Assembly (NCBI GenBank): GCA_949358305.1
Contig: OX442314.1
Span: forward strand, 12,767,060 to 12,831,059
Direction of reading: 5' to 3'
Source of the DNA: Strigamia acuminata
Taxonomy: Eukaryota > Arthropoda > Chilopoda > Geophilomorpha > Linotaeniidae
DNA length: 64,000 nt
The position numbers and the translations under genes are program-made. The notes beneath the pieces were generated by a model. The model did no database searches, was not told where the DNA came from, and worked only from the letters and a program-made list of their open reading frames with translations. Positions 9,709 through 19,571 of this stretch are shown piece by piece. The stretch's first letter is position 1. Each line of letters begins with the position of its first letter.

Positions 9709-10110
9709 ACGTTCGGCAAACGTTTATCATTTTTCACGTGAACAGTACGTCTACTGGTTCTATTTAGTATTTATGTAAGCGGTGGTTCAGAATCACTAAA
9801 CTGTATAGCTGTTCTACTGACCTGATATCACAATTTAAAGAGTCTACGTGTTAGTAGATGTCAACCTTTTTCGGATGGCTTCATTATAGAGCTCATCAAA
9901 TTAAATTTACTGCAAAATCTCAGTGAGCTTTTCATAACCGAGTGTCACTCGATTAGTTCTGAAACAGTTTTAAAATTGCTTGCTATGAAAAATCCCCTAA
10001 ATGTTTTCTATATTCTTCGTTGCCGTAATATCGACAAACCAGCTTGTGACATCATTAATAATCATGTTCAAAATCAGAATTTGGATCTTGATATTATTTT
10101 GGGAGTGTGA
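9709..10110 (+). pseudogene. LRR family pseudogene: promoter joined to C-terminus
   Basis: The copy-1-type promoter (palindrome 9709-9725, TATA-like and initiator region) is intact up to about 9830. There the sequence jumps straight to codons for the last fifth of the protein (NLKSLRV region) and ends at TGA 10108-10110. The start codon, docking box and about 350 residues are missing in one clean deletion. Confidence 0.75.
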
Positions 10111-10209
10111 ATTACCGGTAATATAATATCCAAAAGAATAAATAAAGTAAATTTATCTCGTTTAGATCAATTAAGCAAACTTTAAGAATTTATTTCATTT
10201 TTCATCTCA

Positions 10210-10345
10210 ATAATGGCCATTTATATCCCTTACTTTTGGTACGATACACAGTATCTTTCGTATAACCCCACAAGAAGAAGTCCAGGGGTTTTATGGCTGT
10301 AGAACGAGCAGGCCAGGTTCTTATGGAGAACTTTGTGAATTATTC
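10210..10345 (-). pseudogene. Mariner-like transposase 3' relic
   Basis: The minus strand reads WPARSTAIKPLDFFLWGYTK followed by a KDTVYR-like segment. This closely follows the arthropod Tc1/mariner-superfamily pattern (RSPDLxPLDFFLWGxxKxxVY). Two other copies lie at 25140-25320 and 49400-49570, again in the 3' flank of LRR copies, so the relic was duplicated together with the LRR genes. Only the C-terminal end is visible. Confidence 0.65.
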
Positions 10346-10611
10346 TTACTTACGAAGCAGCCATTTTTGTACACTTTTCCTTTTAAAATTATTTCTGTCT
10401 TAATTGATCTCCAAATAAGAAACTTAACAAGAATAAAAACTTTAATAGCTTATTAATAGGCAAAAAAAATTATTTTGTTCCCACCTAATGTTAACTTGTA
10501 AAAAAAAATGTGAAAATGGTCTAAAAGACTTTGTGAACAGAAAAAAAAATGATTTTTGGATGTCAAAAAGACAACCCAGTTGCGGAAAAGAGTTAAAGAA
10601 TTAAGCTATTG
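10346..10611. other. AT-rich LRR 3' flank
   Basis: The same shared flank words as at 7599-7969 are present. There is no gene. Confidence 0.5.
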
Positions 10612-10705
10612 TCAGAATAAGTTGTTTCAACACAGATTGAACAAACGCTCAATTCTAAACTGTTTAACATTGGACAGAACGTGCTAATTTGCCGAATATT
10701 GACTG
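10612..10705 (-). pseudogene. LRR pseudogene, downstream part (split by LTR element)
   Basis: On the minus strand this matches the C-terminal LRR region of the family (compare 20137-20235). It stops at ACTG (10702-10705), the first copy of the target duplication of the LTR element 10706-15991. The other half of the same gene resumes at 15992. Confidence 0.75.
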
Positions 10706-11415
10706 TGTGGCGATGAATTCACCGACATTAGAATAGTCCTAGGCATGTGAGAGACTCGAGAGAAGATATACCATTGTTTTAAAAAGTATAACAATTTATT
10801 TACAATAATAAAGAAAAGTAAAAAAAGGCTTAATCGATTTCTTCTAACTCTAAAAATGGCTTTGAATTGGCAAAAGGAACGGACTCACATGGATGATTCT
10901 GGTTCTTCATTCTGGATTCCACAGCTTGAATGATGGTCCGCGTGGCCATTGGTTGATTGGACGATTCGCGTCGCACAAACGTCGCACAAAAGGAGTCCGC
11001 GTGGTCGCTGGCCGATTGGGCGGTTCGCGTCGCACAGACGTCGCACAAACGTTCGCAAACTATCGGATTCTCTTCTAGATGTTCGAACGGACCATGATAT
11101 TTGAACGGACACGTACTGGCGTCGAATCGTCAGTCCTCTCCTTGGTTCTCTCCACCGCGTGGTGAATATCTCGATACGATCGACGTGGCTGCTTGGCTTG
11201 AAGGAATCTGCTCGAGCGAGGTTCTTTTGTTGAGGCCCACTTTTATAATCCGGTCTGGATTATCTTCCTTGGCCAATCATGGACTGGACCAATTGGCAAC
11301 TTGGCTCCCTGAGGCCAAGTGCCAATGACTGTAAGTGGCCAATATGTGAACCAATTTTTAAGGTTTCTTGAAATTTGGGTGTTTTGAAGTTTCTGGGGCT
11401 TTTATTATTGCCACA
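10706..11415 (-). repeat. 3' LTR of gag-only element
   Basis: 710 bp, TGTGGCGATGAATTC to TTATTATTGCCACA, preceded (in element orientation) by a purine tract. It is the uninterrupted version of the right-hand LTR. Confidence 0.92.
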
Positions 11416-11430
11416 AATCCCTCCCCCCTT
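11416..11430 (-). other. Polypurine tract of gag-only LTR element
   Basis: The minus strand reads AAGGGGGGAGGGATT directly against the LTR. This is the expected plus-strand primer site and fixes the element's orientation. Confidence 0.75.
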
Positions 11431-12470
11431 AGTTCTGTTGTTTGTCCCCAAACAACCATAATGCAACATGAATCCATGATGCGAAGACCAATTCCAAATG
11501 CCAATAATTAAACCATGCCTTCAATGTGAAAGCTTAGAGTTAAACATAATTAAAACACATGAAAAACACTAAAATAAATTGCATAAAAAGAAACACTAAA
11601 ACCAAAAACACAAGAAAAACACTCAATTAAAACACATAAAAAGGAAACACTAAAACAAAAACACATGAAAAATACTCAAATAAAACACATAAAAACACGT
11701 GAAAAACACTCGAATAAAACACTTAAAAACATGAAAAACACTTAAAAAGCACTTAATGTCTGTGATCGTCCTTTTCTTCTTTCTCTCTTCATTCTACATT
11801 GCGTTGTGTAATGTTTTGTCATCAATTGTTTTTCTACACTTTGCCAATGCCATATCACTTTAAGCCAACTCTCATAATAACTAAACAGAACTCAAAAGAA
11901 ATCAAAACACTTAACAAAAATAATTCTTGACCAATGAATACCCAAAAAAAACTTGACAGTTACCAAAAAAATTCTCAATCACTTGACAAATAAACACACA
12001 AAAACCAAAACAAAAAGAACTTGAACTTGACACAAAAAAATTGCCCGAACAGGGGCTTGAACAACAACTTTTATTTACACTTTACCAATTAGGTTTCTCT
12101 CCCTATCCCGCCTTTCTGAGTCTGGACTTAAATTTGGCCTCTTTAAACCATTCAAAAGAATTTATTCACAACAATTGTGGGTTGTTGCAAAAATCCTTGG
12201 TTTCATACATAAACTCTAACTTTATGGCAACTTCGGCTGTATTAGAGTGAACAGCGTCACTGTTGCCGGTGACCACATAATCTTTATCAGCTTTCCCGGC
12301 TGTGTCGATCACCTTATCATTTTCAGCTTTCCCGGCTGTTTCTTTATTTTGTCATTATCAGCTTTCCCGGCTGTTTTTCCATAATTTCTTTATTTTCTTT
12401 ATTTTCCTTAAGTTCTTTATATTCTTTAGCTTCCTTAAATTCTTTATATTCTTTGGTTTTCCTAAATTCC
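11431..12470. other. Internal region of LTR element without pol
   Basis: AT-rich. Degenerate direct repeats built on AAAAACACTNAAA and ACACATAAAAA lie at about 11560-11760. Three copies of AGCTTTCCCGGCTGT lie at about 12290-12375, and a TTCTTTATATTCTTT tract at 12390-12460. No conserved coding motif is seen. This is where pol would be in an autonomous relative. Confidence 0.55.
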
Positions 12471-13390
12471 TTATTGTCTCAGATTGGATGCTGACCTGGT
12501 CTTCTCACATCGTTTGAAGATGTGCCCCCTTTGCTTGCACGCATTGCAGTACCACTCAGCCTGTGGTATCTGACAAGAGCCAGCGTAATGGCCTAAATGC
12601 CCACACCGATAACAAACTATGTCGTCTGAATTTGTGGTGTTCTTACTCTGGAACGTGTCACCCACATGGTAAGAACCACTAGACTGAGGGGCACTTGTCT
12701 GCTTATTCAAGCTCGCTATCAGCGCATCCAATTTCTCGCTCAAAAGTTCAACGTCTGATTTCTGTTTGGGTTTGGGTTTGGGTTGTCTCACAGAAGAGAC
12801 CTCTAAATCCTCCAGCGTTGTGGTTGCCAATTTTGCCAAGTGCGCCCTTTCGACTTCTTGGTTCGACGCCCACTCCACTGCGGTCTTGAAGCTTTTAAAT
12901 GTGCCGTGTTGGCACACTGCTTCAGCGATTATTCCTTTCAGTCCGGCTCTAAACTTTGACAGCAGCATTCTGTCTTTCATCTCGTCAGTGAACAGGAAGG
13001 TCTTGTTTGACCAGCAACTCTGGCCGCAAAGGCGCTGACGTTCTCTCCTTTGCGTTGTTCAGCCCGATAGAATTTTTCCATCATGGCTTCAGCCGTCTCC
13101 TCTTGGCCAAAACGACCGCGGAGCAACGTCTGAAACTCTTCTAGCACGGCACAGCCAGACGCGGAGCTGAAGGTATTTAGCCAAGTGCGCGCCTCATCCA
13201 CCATCTTTGAGCGCATAACGCTGCAAGTAAATGATTCGGACCACTTGTTTGCGGTGGCTATGTTGGCTGACTCAGAGATAAAACTCTGCACACTTGCTCC
13301 CGTCTTACTGTTCCCCGTAAACTTGGGGACTAGGGCCATAAGGGCCACAACAGGGATGGCCACTGCTGGAGCGGCTGGTGGATCGGCCAT
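12471..13390 (-). pseudogene. gag-like gene of the LTR element, frameshifted
   Basis: The start is ATG 13390 (MADPPAAPAV), resembling the N-terminus of the gag at 2901. The first frame covers a retrotransposon gag capsid region (WLNTFSSASG, RGRFGQEE, FYRAEQRKGE) and closes at 12977. A second frame, shifted by one base at about 13010-13030, continues FLFTDEMKDRMLLSKFRAG. It reaches two zinc knuckles (CYRCGHLGHYAGSC and CNACKQRGHIFKRC) and ends at 12471. The two frames clearly belong to one ancestral protein. Either the copy is mutated or a frameshift is programmed; mutation is simpler, because no slippery heptamer is obvious. Confidence 0.75.
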
Positions 13391-14388
13391 AACTTGAGAT
13401 GACTCAATCAAAATTCGAAACCAGAAAAATTCAAATTCCCAAAAAAATTCAAATTCCAAAAAAAAATTCAAAATTCAAAAATTCAAAATTCAAAGTTCAA
13501 ATCCAAAAAATTCATGCTCAAAAACTTTCAAAAATTAAAAAAAAAATTCAGAATTTAAAAAGGTTCAAATTCAAAAAATTCAAAATTCAAACTAATTCAA
13601 GATTAAAAAAAAATTCAAAATTGAAAAGAATTCAAAATTCAAAAATTCAAAATTCAAAACCTTCAATTTCAAAAAAATTCACAAAAATTTAAAATTCAAA
13701 AATTTCAAATTCAATATCCATATTCAAAAAGAATTTCAAAAATCCAAAAAAATTCAAAATTCAAAAAAAATTTAAGATTTCAAGTTTATAATCAATTCAT
13801 AATTCATAATCAAACACTAATTCAAAAGTTTAAATCCAAAAAAATTTTCTCCCCCAAAAAAAACTCAAAGGTCAAGTATTCAAAGTATTCAAAGGCTAAA
13901 CTCAGGGGTCAAAATTACTAATCTCTTGTCTTGTCTCTATGCCAACTGACCCATATAAATTTCCTGTACTGATCCTCTTAAACAATGACTCAACAAAAAA
14001 AATAAAAAACATGGCCAACATAAAGTAAAAATGTGGATAAAAAAATGGCGAAAATGGTCAAAAACGGTTAAACACTGGCCGAATGTGTTAAAAAACGGTC
14101 AAACAATGGCCAAATTCATTCAAAAACGTTAAAAACGTCAAAAACGCTAAAATTAGGCTAAAAACCGTCAAAAATGGTTAAACAATGACCAAATACATTT
14201 TAAAAAACGGTCAAAAACAGTCAAAAACGCTAAAATTTGGCCAAAAACGTTTAAATACGATCAAAAATCGGCCAAAACGGCCAAAAACGATCAAAAATTG
14301 GCCAAAAATCGGCCAAAAATTGGCCAAAAATCGGCCAAAAACAAACAAAAACGGATCAGCTAAACATAACAGGTCAGATCCAACAAGT
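13391..14388 (-). other. Leader of the gag-only LTR element, simple-sequence rich
   Basis: At 13420-13790 the sequence is almost entirely degenerate AATTCAAAA repeats. At 14030-14350 it is CAAAAACGNNC and GGCCAAAAATCGGCC repeats. There is no protein coding capacity. The leader is biased to one strand composition (A-rich on plus, T-rich on the element's sense strand). Confidence 0.6.
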
Positions 14389-14389
14389 G

Positions 14390-14406
14390 GACTGGTCTCG
14401 GCACCA
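14390..14406 (-). other. Primer-binding site of the gag-only LTR element
   Basis: The minus strand reads TGGTGCCGAGACCAGTC, one base from the LTR edge, complementary to a tRNA 3' end ...GGCACCA. Confidence 0.65.
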
Positions 14407-14407
14407 T

Positions 14408-15991
14408 TGTGGCGATGAATTCACCGACATTAGAATAGTCCTAGGCATGTGAGAGACTCGAGAGAAGATATACCATTGTTTTAAAAAGTATAACAATTTA
14501 TTTACAATAATAAAGAAAAGTAAAAAAAGGCTTAATCGATTTCTTCTAACTCTAAAAATGGCTTTGAATTGGCAAAAGGAACGGACTCACATGGATGATT
14601 CTGGTTCAGTGTTGTGCGCGGTCCGCGGTCCTGGTACCGCGGTCGCGGTCCGCGGTCCTGTTCCGGCAGCTAAAAAGAACCGCGGTCTCGGTCCGCGGTC
14701 CCACGAGCGGTACCGCGTTCCCGGTCCGCGGTCCACTGTGGATCGCGGACCGGGAACGCGGTCCCGGTCCAGGACCGGGACCGCGTTTTTGCGGTACATC
14801 TCGCGGTCCACGAGAAAACACGAGATCTTCTCGTGTTTTCTCGTGGATCGCGAGATTATACCGCAAAATACGAGAATATCGTAGTTTTATCGCGTTTTCA
14901 ACTTAAAATTTGATATTTAATAATTTATTTAAAAAAGCAGAGAGCAGAGAGATGAAAAATTAGCACGACAAGTCGTGCAAAAGTTTGGGAAAACGAGGTT
15001 CAGTTCGCTAATGGCGTCGCACGGCCCGTGCGAACGTTAGCGATACGGTACGGCGTCTGTACGACGCGCGAGGAACGAATGCACTTATAATAGGCGTGCA
15101 ATGAAACGAGAATGGACTTTAAAGTATATATAATGTTTATTAAATATCAAATTTTAAGTTGAAAACGCGATAAAACTAGGATAATCTCGTATTTTGCGGT
15201 ATAATCTCGCAATCCACGAGAAAATACAAGAAGATCTCGTGTTTTCTCGTGGACCGCGAGATGTACCGCAAAAGCGGTCCGCGGTCCACGGATTTATAAA
15301 AAGAGCGCGGTCCCGGTCCGCGGTCCTGGACCGGCCTCTTAAAAGGAGCGCGGTCCCGGTCCGCGGTCCTAGACCGGCCTTTTAAAAGGAGCGCGGTCAC
15401 GGTCCGCGGTCCGGGACCGCGGACCGGCGGTCCTGGATCGCCGGTCCGAGACCGGGACCGCGCACAACACTGTTCTGGTTCTTCATTCTGGATTCCACAG
15501 CTTGAATGATGGTCCGCGTGGCCATTGGTTGATTGGACGATTCGCGTCGCACAAACGTCGCACAAAAGGAGTCCGCGTGGTCGCTGGCCGATTGGGCGGT
15601 TCGCGTCGCACAGACGTCGCACAAACGTTCGCAAACTATCGGATTCTCTTCTAGATGTTCGAACGGACCATGATATTTGAACGGACACGTACTGGCGTCG
15701 AATCGTCAGTCCTCTCCTTGGTTCTCTCCACCGCGTGGTGAATGTCTCGATACGATCGACGTGGCTGCTTGGCTTGAAGGAATCTGCTCGAGCGAGGTTC
15801 TTTTGTTGAGGCCCACTTTTATAATCCGGTCTGGATTATCTTCCTTGGCCAATCATGGACTGGACCAATTGGCAACTTGGCTCCCTGAGGCCAAGTGCCA
15901 ATGACTGTAAGTGGCCAATATGTGAACCAATTTTTAAGGTTTCTTGAAATTTGGGTGTTTTGAAGTTTCTGGGGCTTTTATTATTGCCACA
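14408..15991 (-). repeat. 5' LTR of gag-only element, carrying a nested hAT-like insertion
   Basis: Its length of 1584 bp equals the 710-bp LTR plus an 866-bp insert plus an 8-bp target duplication exactly. The flanking LTR halves match 10706-11415 almost base for base. Confidence 0.92.
14607..15472. mobile_element. hAT-like foldback MITE with CpG-rich arms
   Basis: An 866-bp insert bounded by CAGTGTTGTGCGCGGTCC and its inverse, flanked by the 8-bp duplication TTCTGGTT (14599-14606 and 15473-15480). A CAGTG terminus plus an 8-bp duplication is typical of hAT elements. The arms (about 14607-14922 and 15142-15472) are long inverted repeats made of GGTCCGCGGTCC-type units and an internal ACGAGAAAACACGAGA palindrome. 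The 220-bp loop has no transposase. Apparent reading frames through the arms are compositional artefacts. The local GC and CpG content is far above the surroundings. Confidence 0.88.
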
Positions 15992-16835
15992 ACTGCAATA
16001 ATCTTGCTCAGAGTTATATTAGTTAGTCGTTCCACTGTTTTGCTTAGTATCGATGCAACTATAGCACTAAAACAGTTCCTCGGTGAAGTTGCCATCAAGA
16101 TAATCTTACGCAAATTCGGAAACATTTGTGTAACAATGCCGAGATCCTTTTCTGCCCAATTACGCAGTCTAAGACTTTCGAGAGAATACGAGTGACGCAT
16201 TTCGTTGCGAGTAAAGTTTTCTTTTAGGAGTGTAAATAAGTCCCTCCACTTCCAGGGATCACAATCTAATTCTTTGAGACGAGGCAGATCTTTTACGAGT
16301 TGTAAACACCCATTTACTGTAGCTTCGGTAAAACAAATGTTTAAATATTCCACTTTTACGCTCCTCATAATCATGAAATGAAATCTGTGATCTCGGTGTT
16401 TCCTTCGAGGTCGAGACGTCGGATGCTTGGTAAATGTTTCGCCAATGTTAGTACGCTTTCCGAAATCACCTCCTGGTGTGACAAGTCTAGCTCTACTTGA
16501 TTTTTATAAACGTGGGTTATTTTATCCACAAGTTCGTCCGTCGATAGATCGTAAAACCGGTTCAAGCAGCGTAAAGATCTCGTGCCAGGACGAATAAAAT
16601 CATCCGAATGCAAACAATGGTAATGATTATCGATTTCATCTACAATGTGTTGATAGATATTATTAACCAATACGATTGGAAATTTTATAAGATCGCGGCT
16701 AATTTCGTTATAATGCTTGATCTGAGTGAAGATGATTAAAATCAAGAGGTCAAGATGGTCCAGAATAAAGATATAAAGAATCAAGATCTTGATCTGTATT
16801 TTTATCTGTATCCAACTCGCGTAGGCTCTATACAT
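15992..16835 (-). pseudogene. LRR pseudogene, upstream part (split by LTR element)
   Basis: From about 16700 the minus strand reads KHYNEISRDLIKFPIVLVNN (Cul2-box intact) and then the family's HSDDFIRPGTRSL and LRRs. A short deletion near 16372 shifts the frame just after TDFIS. The second frame then continues (VKVEYLNICF...) to 15996, where the target duplication of the LTR element begins. The BC-box side is replaced by IQIKIQIKILIL-type low-complexity sequence, so the docking box was already incomplete. Together with 10612-10705 this forms one disrupted gene. Confidence 0.78.
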
Positions 16836-17091
16836 TTAAGCACAGATTCACTGAACTGTAACCATTCCACTAACCATCTGGTATCACAACACGCCCAAAG
16901 TAACACCTACACGCAGGGTCCTGGCACCAGTAGAAGAGATTTTTTTTAGATCGAGGGCATCCGACTAAAATTCGAACACTCCAATCAAATTTTTTAAATT
17001 TATTACGGTTCATTACAACGTTTGCTAAAAGTTACAAATAGTTTGCCTTCATTTAAACTATGGTTCACTGAGCTGTAACCATTCCCACGTC

Positions 17092-17397
17092 ATGCCGTTT
17101 AAGAAATCCGCATCGAGTTTGAAAGAATTGTGTTTGAAATCAATCTTAGCACATTACCACGATATACGCCATCATATTATTCATTTTCCTATCGTATTGG
17201 TTAACAATATATACCAACACTTTGTTGAAAGTACGGTAGAAAGAAGCGGAGCGTGGGATACATCTCATAAAAGAAAAAATTATCGTTTGCATTCGGATGA
17301 TTTTATTCGTCCAGGCACAAGATCGTTAAGCCGTTTGTACTGGTTTTACGATCTGCCTGCGCACAAACTTGTAGATAAAATAACCCTCGTTTGTAAA
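17092..17397 (+). pseudogene. LRR gene copy, 5' part, split by MULE insertion
   Basis: ATG 17092 (MPFKKSASS), BC-box SLKELCLKSI and Cul2-box FPIVLVNNI are intact, and the frame is open up to KITLVCK. There the gene is cut by the transposon at its TTTGTAAA target site (17390-17397). Upstream sequence including the palindrome (17017-17033) matches copy 2. Confidence 0.85.
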
Positions 17398-17566
17398 GGA
17401 TCCACCCCGAAATGTCGAATGACAAAATGTCTAATGACAAAATGTCTAAGCCGAAATGTCTAATCAAAAATGTCTAATAGACAAAATGTCTAATTCAAAA
17501 TGTCTAATCAAAAATGTCTAATGCCGAAATGTCTAATGCCTAAATGTCTAATATCCAAATGTCTAT
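17398..17566 (+). repeat. Left subterminal repeat array of the MULE
   Basis: About a dozen degenerate copies of AAATGTCTAATG(AC), mirrored on the other strand at 19437-19571. Such arrays in MULEs and other DNA transposons are usual transposase-binding sites. Confidence 0.75.
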
Positions 17567-17826
17567 TAATTAATTAATTTCACAAAATAATTATTTATAC
17601 AAGGTGCTTCCCAGTGAAATAAATTTATCACAATAAAAATAAATGAATAACGTCGATAAAAGTTACATCGGAATATATTGGTTATTTGTGGTTCGCAACG
17701 TCTGATTGACGTATTGACATTATTACATACGTATATAAAGCGCATTCTTTTAGAATCAGATCATTCATTCGTTTGCAAATACTACTGCATTGTCGTGTCG
17801 TTTTATTCCCGATTATCTAACATAAC

Positions 17827-19290
17827 ATGGCAAACGCTACCGCAAGAAAAACCAATCAAATGTGTCGTAAATTATGTTTCGAGGGGTTTGCGTATCATTT
17901 AGATCGTTCTCAAGTAGAGAAATCGACAGGAATTGAAAAATTCTATTGGAAATGCGAACGCCGTACGTCGAAAACAATGGAATGCCACGGAAGAATTGTT
18001 ACGATAAGAGTTAATAATACGGATGAGATAAAAAAATCGAAGCCACACAATCATGCGTCCGAAGCATCCCGAGAAAATGTTTTGACCGCAGTTGCAGCCA
18101 TTAGAACTAGAGCTACGGAGACACGTGAAACGCCGGTGCAAATTATCCAAGCAGAAAAAAATCGAATGGCTGAACCTTGCCGTCCATACCTTCCGTCCGC
18201 CGCTGCATTAAACAAGAAAATTTCAAGGGCAAGAAGGAAACTAACTCCTGTTGAGCCTTTAAACATAGCAGATTTACATTTAGAACCACCCTTCACCGAA
18301 ACTTTATCTGGAGACCGTTTTCTACATCGTGACATTACTACAGCAGCGGGGGCCAGAATTTTACTTTTCACAACCGTAAAAAATATTGAATATTTGTCCG
18401 TAAGTCGTTGCGTTATAATGGATGGGACGTTTCACACTGTGCCAAGAATATTTGGACAATTATATACCATTCATGCAAAGTGTGGTTCCGTGGGCAACTC
18501 ACGTTTTTTACCTATGGTGTATTCTCTTATGACACACCGATCAGAATTAGCGTACGATGCGTTATTTGAGACACTTCATACGGTTGCTGCTAACTTTAAT
18601 TTTCGTATCGCTCCTCAATTTGTAATTACGGATTTTGAAATAGCTGCATTAAATTCAATTGGTCGCTGGTTTCCAGATTCTACTAAGCATGGGTGCTTTT
18701 TTCATTTAGGCCAAATAGTTTGGAGACATATCCAACAGGAGGGCTTGCAACAACGTTACGGTGCCGATGAAGAATTTTCATTATTGTGTCGACAATTACC
18801 TGCACTTGCTTTTTTGCCACCCAATGCAATACGTAATGCTTATGGATTATTACGGCCATTATTTCCTGCAGAAATGAATAATTTATTGAATTGGTTTGAA
18901 ACGTATTATGTTTTGGGAGAATTAAGACTCCTACCCAATGGCATGAGTTTACGAATCCCACCATTGTATCCACCAGTACTTTGGAGTGTGGATGAAATGA
19001 TGTTGAATCATTTACCTCGTACCAGCAATGCTATTGAAGCGTGGCATCGTCGATGGCAGGCGTTGGTTGGAGCGCCCCACGTTGGTGTCTATAGACTGAT
19101 TAAGGAATTGCAAATGGAACAGGCCTCAGTTGAAGGGATACTGGAGGGGATGATAAGAGGCGAGCCAAGGCCACCAATTCGTCGAGCAGAAAGGAATCGA
19201 CAACAACGCGTTCTTACAGTTTTTAATGACAGGGAAAACCGCAATATTTTAGATTATCTGCGCGGTATTGCCCACAATGTGCAATTATAA
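17827..19290 (+). CDS. FLYWCH zinc-finger MULE transposase
   Basis: 487 residues, intact, intronless. Residues about 15-75 form a FLYWCH zinc finger (FAYHLDRS, FYWKCERR, CHGR, then HNH as the final His pair), a DNA-binding module. The MULE-type DDE transposase core follows from about residue 195. The first Asp is in VMDGTFHTVP and the second in FVITDFE. A CFFHLGQ segment with conserved Cys/His comes next, and a candidate third acidic residue is in SNAIEAWHRRW. The protein would cut and paste the surrounding element in the nucleus. The gene lies between the two subterminal arrays, with an upstream gap of about 260 bp for its promoter. Intact reading frame and clear flanking duplication suggest recent activity. 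Confidence 0.92.
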   Translation: MANATARKTNQMCRKLCFEGFAYHLDRSQVEKSTGIEKFYWKCERRTSKTMECHGRIVTIRVNNTDEIKKSKPHNHASEASRENVLTAVAAIRTRATETRETPVQIIQAEKNRMAEPCRPYLPSAAALNKKISRARRKLTPVEPLNIADLHLEPPFTETLSGDRFLHRDITTAAGARILLFTTVKNIEYLSVSRCVIMDGTFHTVPRIFGQLYTIHAKCGSVGNSRFLPMVYSLMTHRSELAYDALFETLHTVAANFNFRIAPQFVITDFEIAALNSIGRWFPDSTKHGCFFHLGQIVWRHIQQEGLQQRYGADEEFSLLCRQLPALAFLPPNAIRNAYGLLRPLFPAEMNNLLNWFETYYVLGELRLLPNGMSLRIPPLYPPVLWSVDEMMLNHLPRTSNAIEAWHRRWQALVGAPHVGVYRLIKELQMEQASVEGILEGMIRGEPRPPIRRAERNRQQRVLTVFNDRENRNILDYLRGIAHNVQL

Positions 19291-19436
19291 TGTGTTTTTT
19301 TGTTAACTGAAAGTAATAAATAAATTAATTAATTATAAAAAATTGCATTTTATTGATTTTATTTATTGATTTTATTTATATTTGCTTAAAAAATTGAAAA
19401 AAAAAATTTGTGTATATTAAATTTAAAAAAAAAATT

Positions 19437-19571
19437 ATTAGACATTTTGGCATTAGACATTTCTTGATTTTGTCATTAGACATTTTTGATTAGACATTTT
19501 GTCCATTAGACATTGTGGATTAGACATTTTGTCATTAGACATTTTGTCATTAGACATTTTGGGGGCCACCC
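19437..19571 (-). repeat. Right subterminal repeat array of the MULE
   Basis: Tandem (T)TAGACATTTTGTCA units ending in GGGGGCCACCC, the inverse counterpart of the left array. Confidence 0.75.

Larger units (their letters stand above)
10706..15991 (-). mobile_element. Non-autonomous (gag-only) LTR retrotransposon
   Basis: Two long terminal repeats (10706-11415 and 14408-15991) both run TGTGGC...GCCACA and are flanked by the 4-bp duplication ACTG (10702-10705 and 15992-15995). Next to the right LTR is a primer-binding site, and next to the left LTR a purine tract, so the element reads on the minus strand. Only a gag-like frame is present. The 1-kb segment where pol should follow has no protease, RT or integrase motif. 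Without the nested hAT element the two LTRs are equal in length (710 bp), and I could see only one base difference (A versus G in 'GAATATCTC/GAATGTCTC'). The insertion is therefore recent. Confidence 0.9.
17398..19571 (+). mobile_element. Complete FLYWCH-MULE (Mutator-like) DNA transposon
   Basis: A 2174-bp element inserted in an LRR gene, flanked by the 8-bp duplication TTTGTAAA (17390-17397 and 19572-19579). The uninterrupted site is visible at 4487-4495 in copy 1. The ends are imperfect inverted repeats (GGATCCACCCC... and, inverted, GGGTGGCCCCC...). They continue into arrays of AAAATGTCTAATGAC-like units on both sides. A single intact transposase gene lies between them, so the element may be autonomous. 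Confidence 0.92.

Noticed and set aside
11101-11328. 75-codon frame repeated at 15677-15904
   Set aside because: It is identical because it lies in the two LTRs; no protein-like features.
13399-13692. 97-codon Lys/Asn/Phe-rich plus-strand frame
   Set aside because: It is a translation of AATTCAAAA simple repeats in the leader of the LTR element, on its antisense strand.
14558-14906. Several overlapping 70-108-codon frames rich in Arg, Gly and Pro on both strands
   Set aside because: They read through the CpG-rich inverted arms of the hAT-like MITE. The composition explains their openness.
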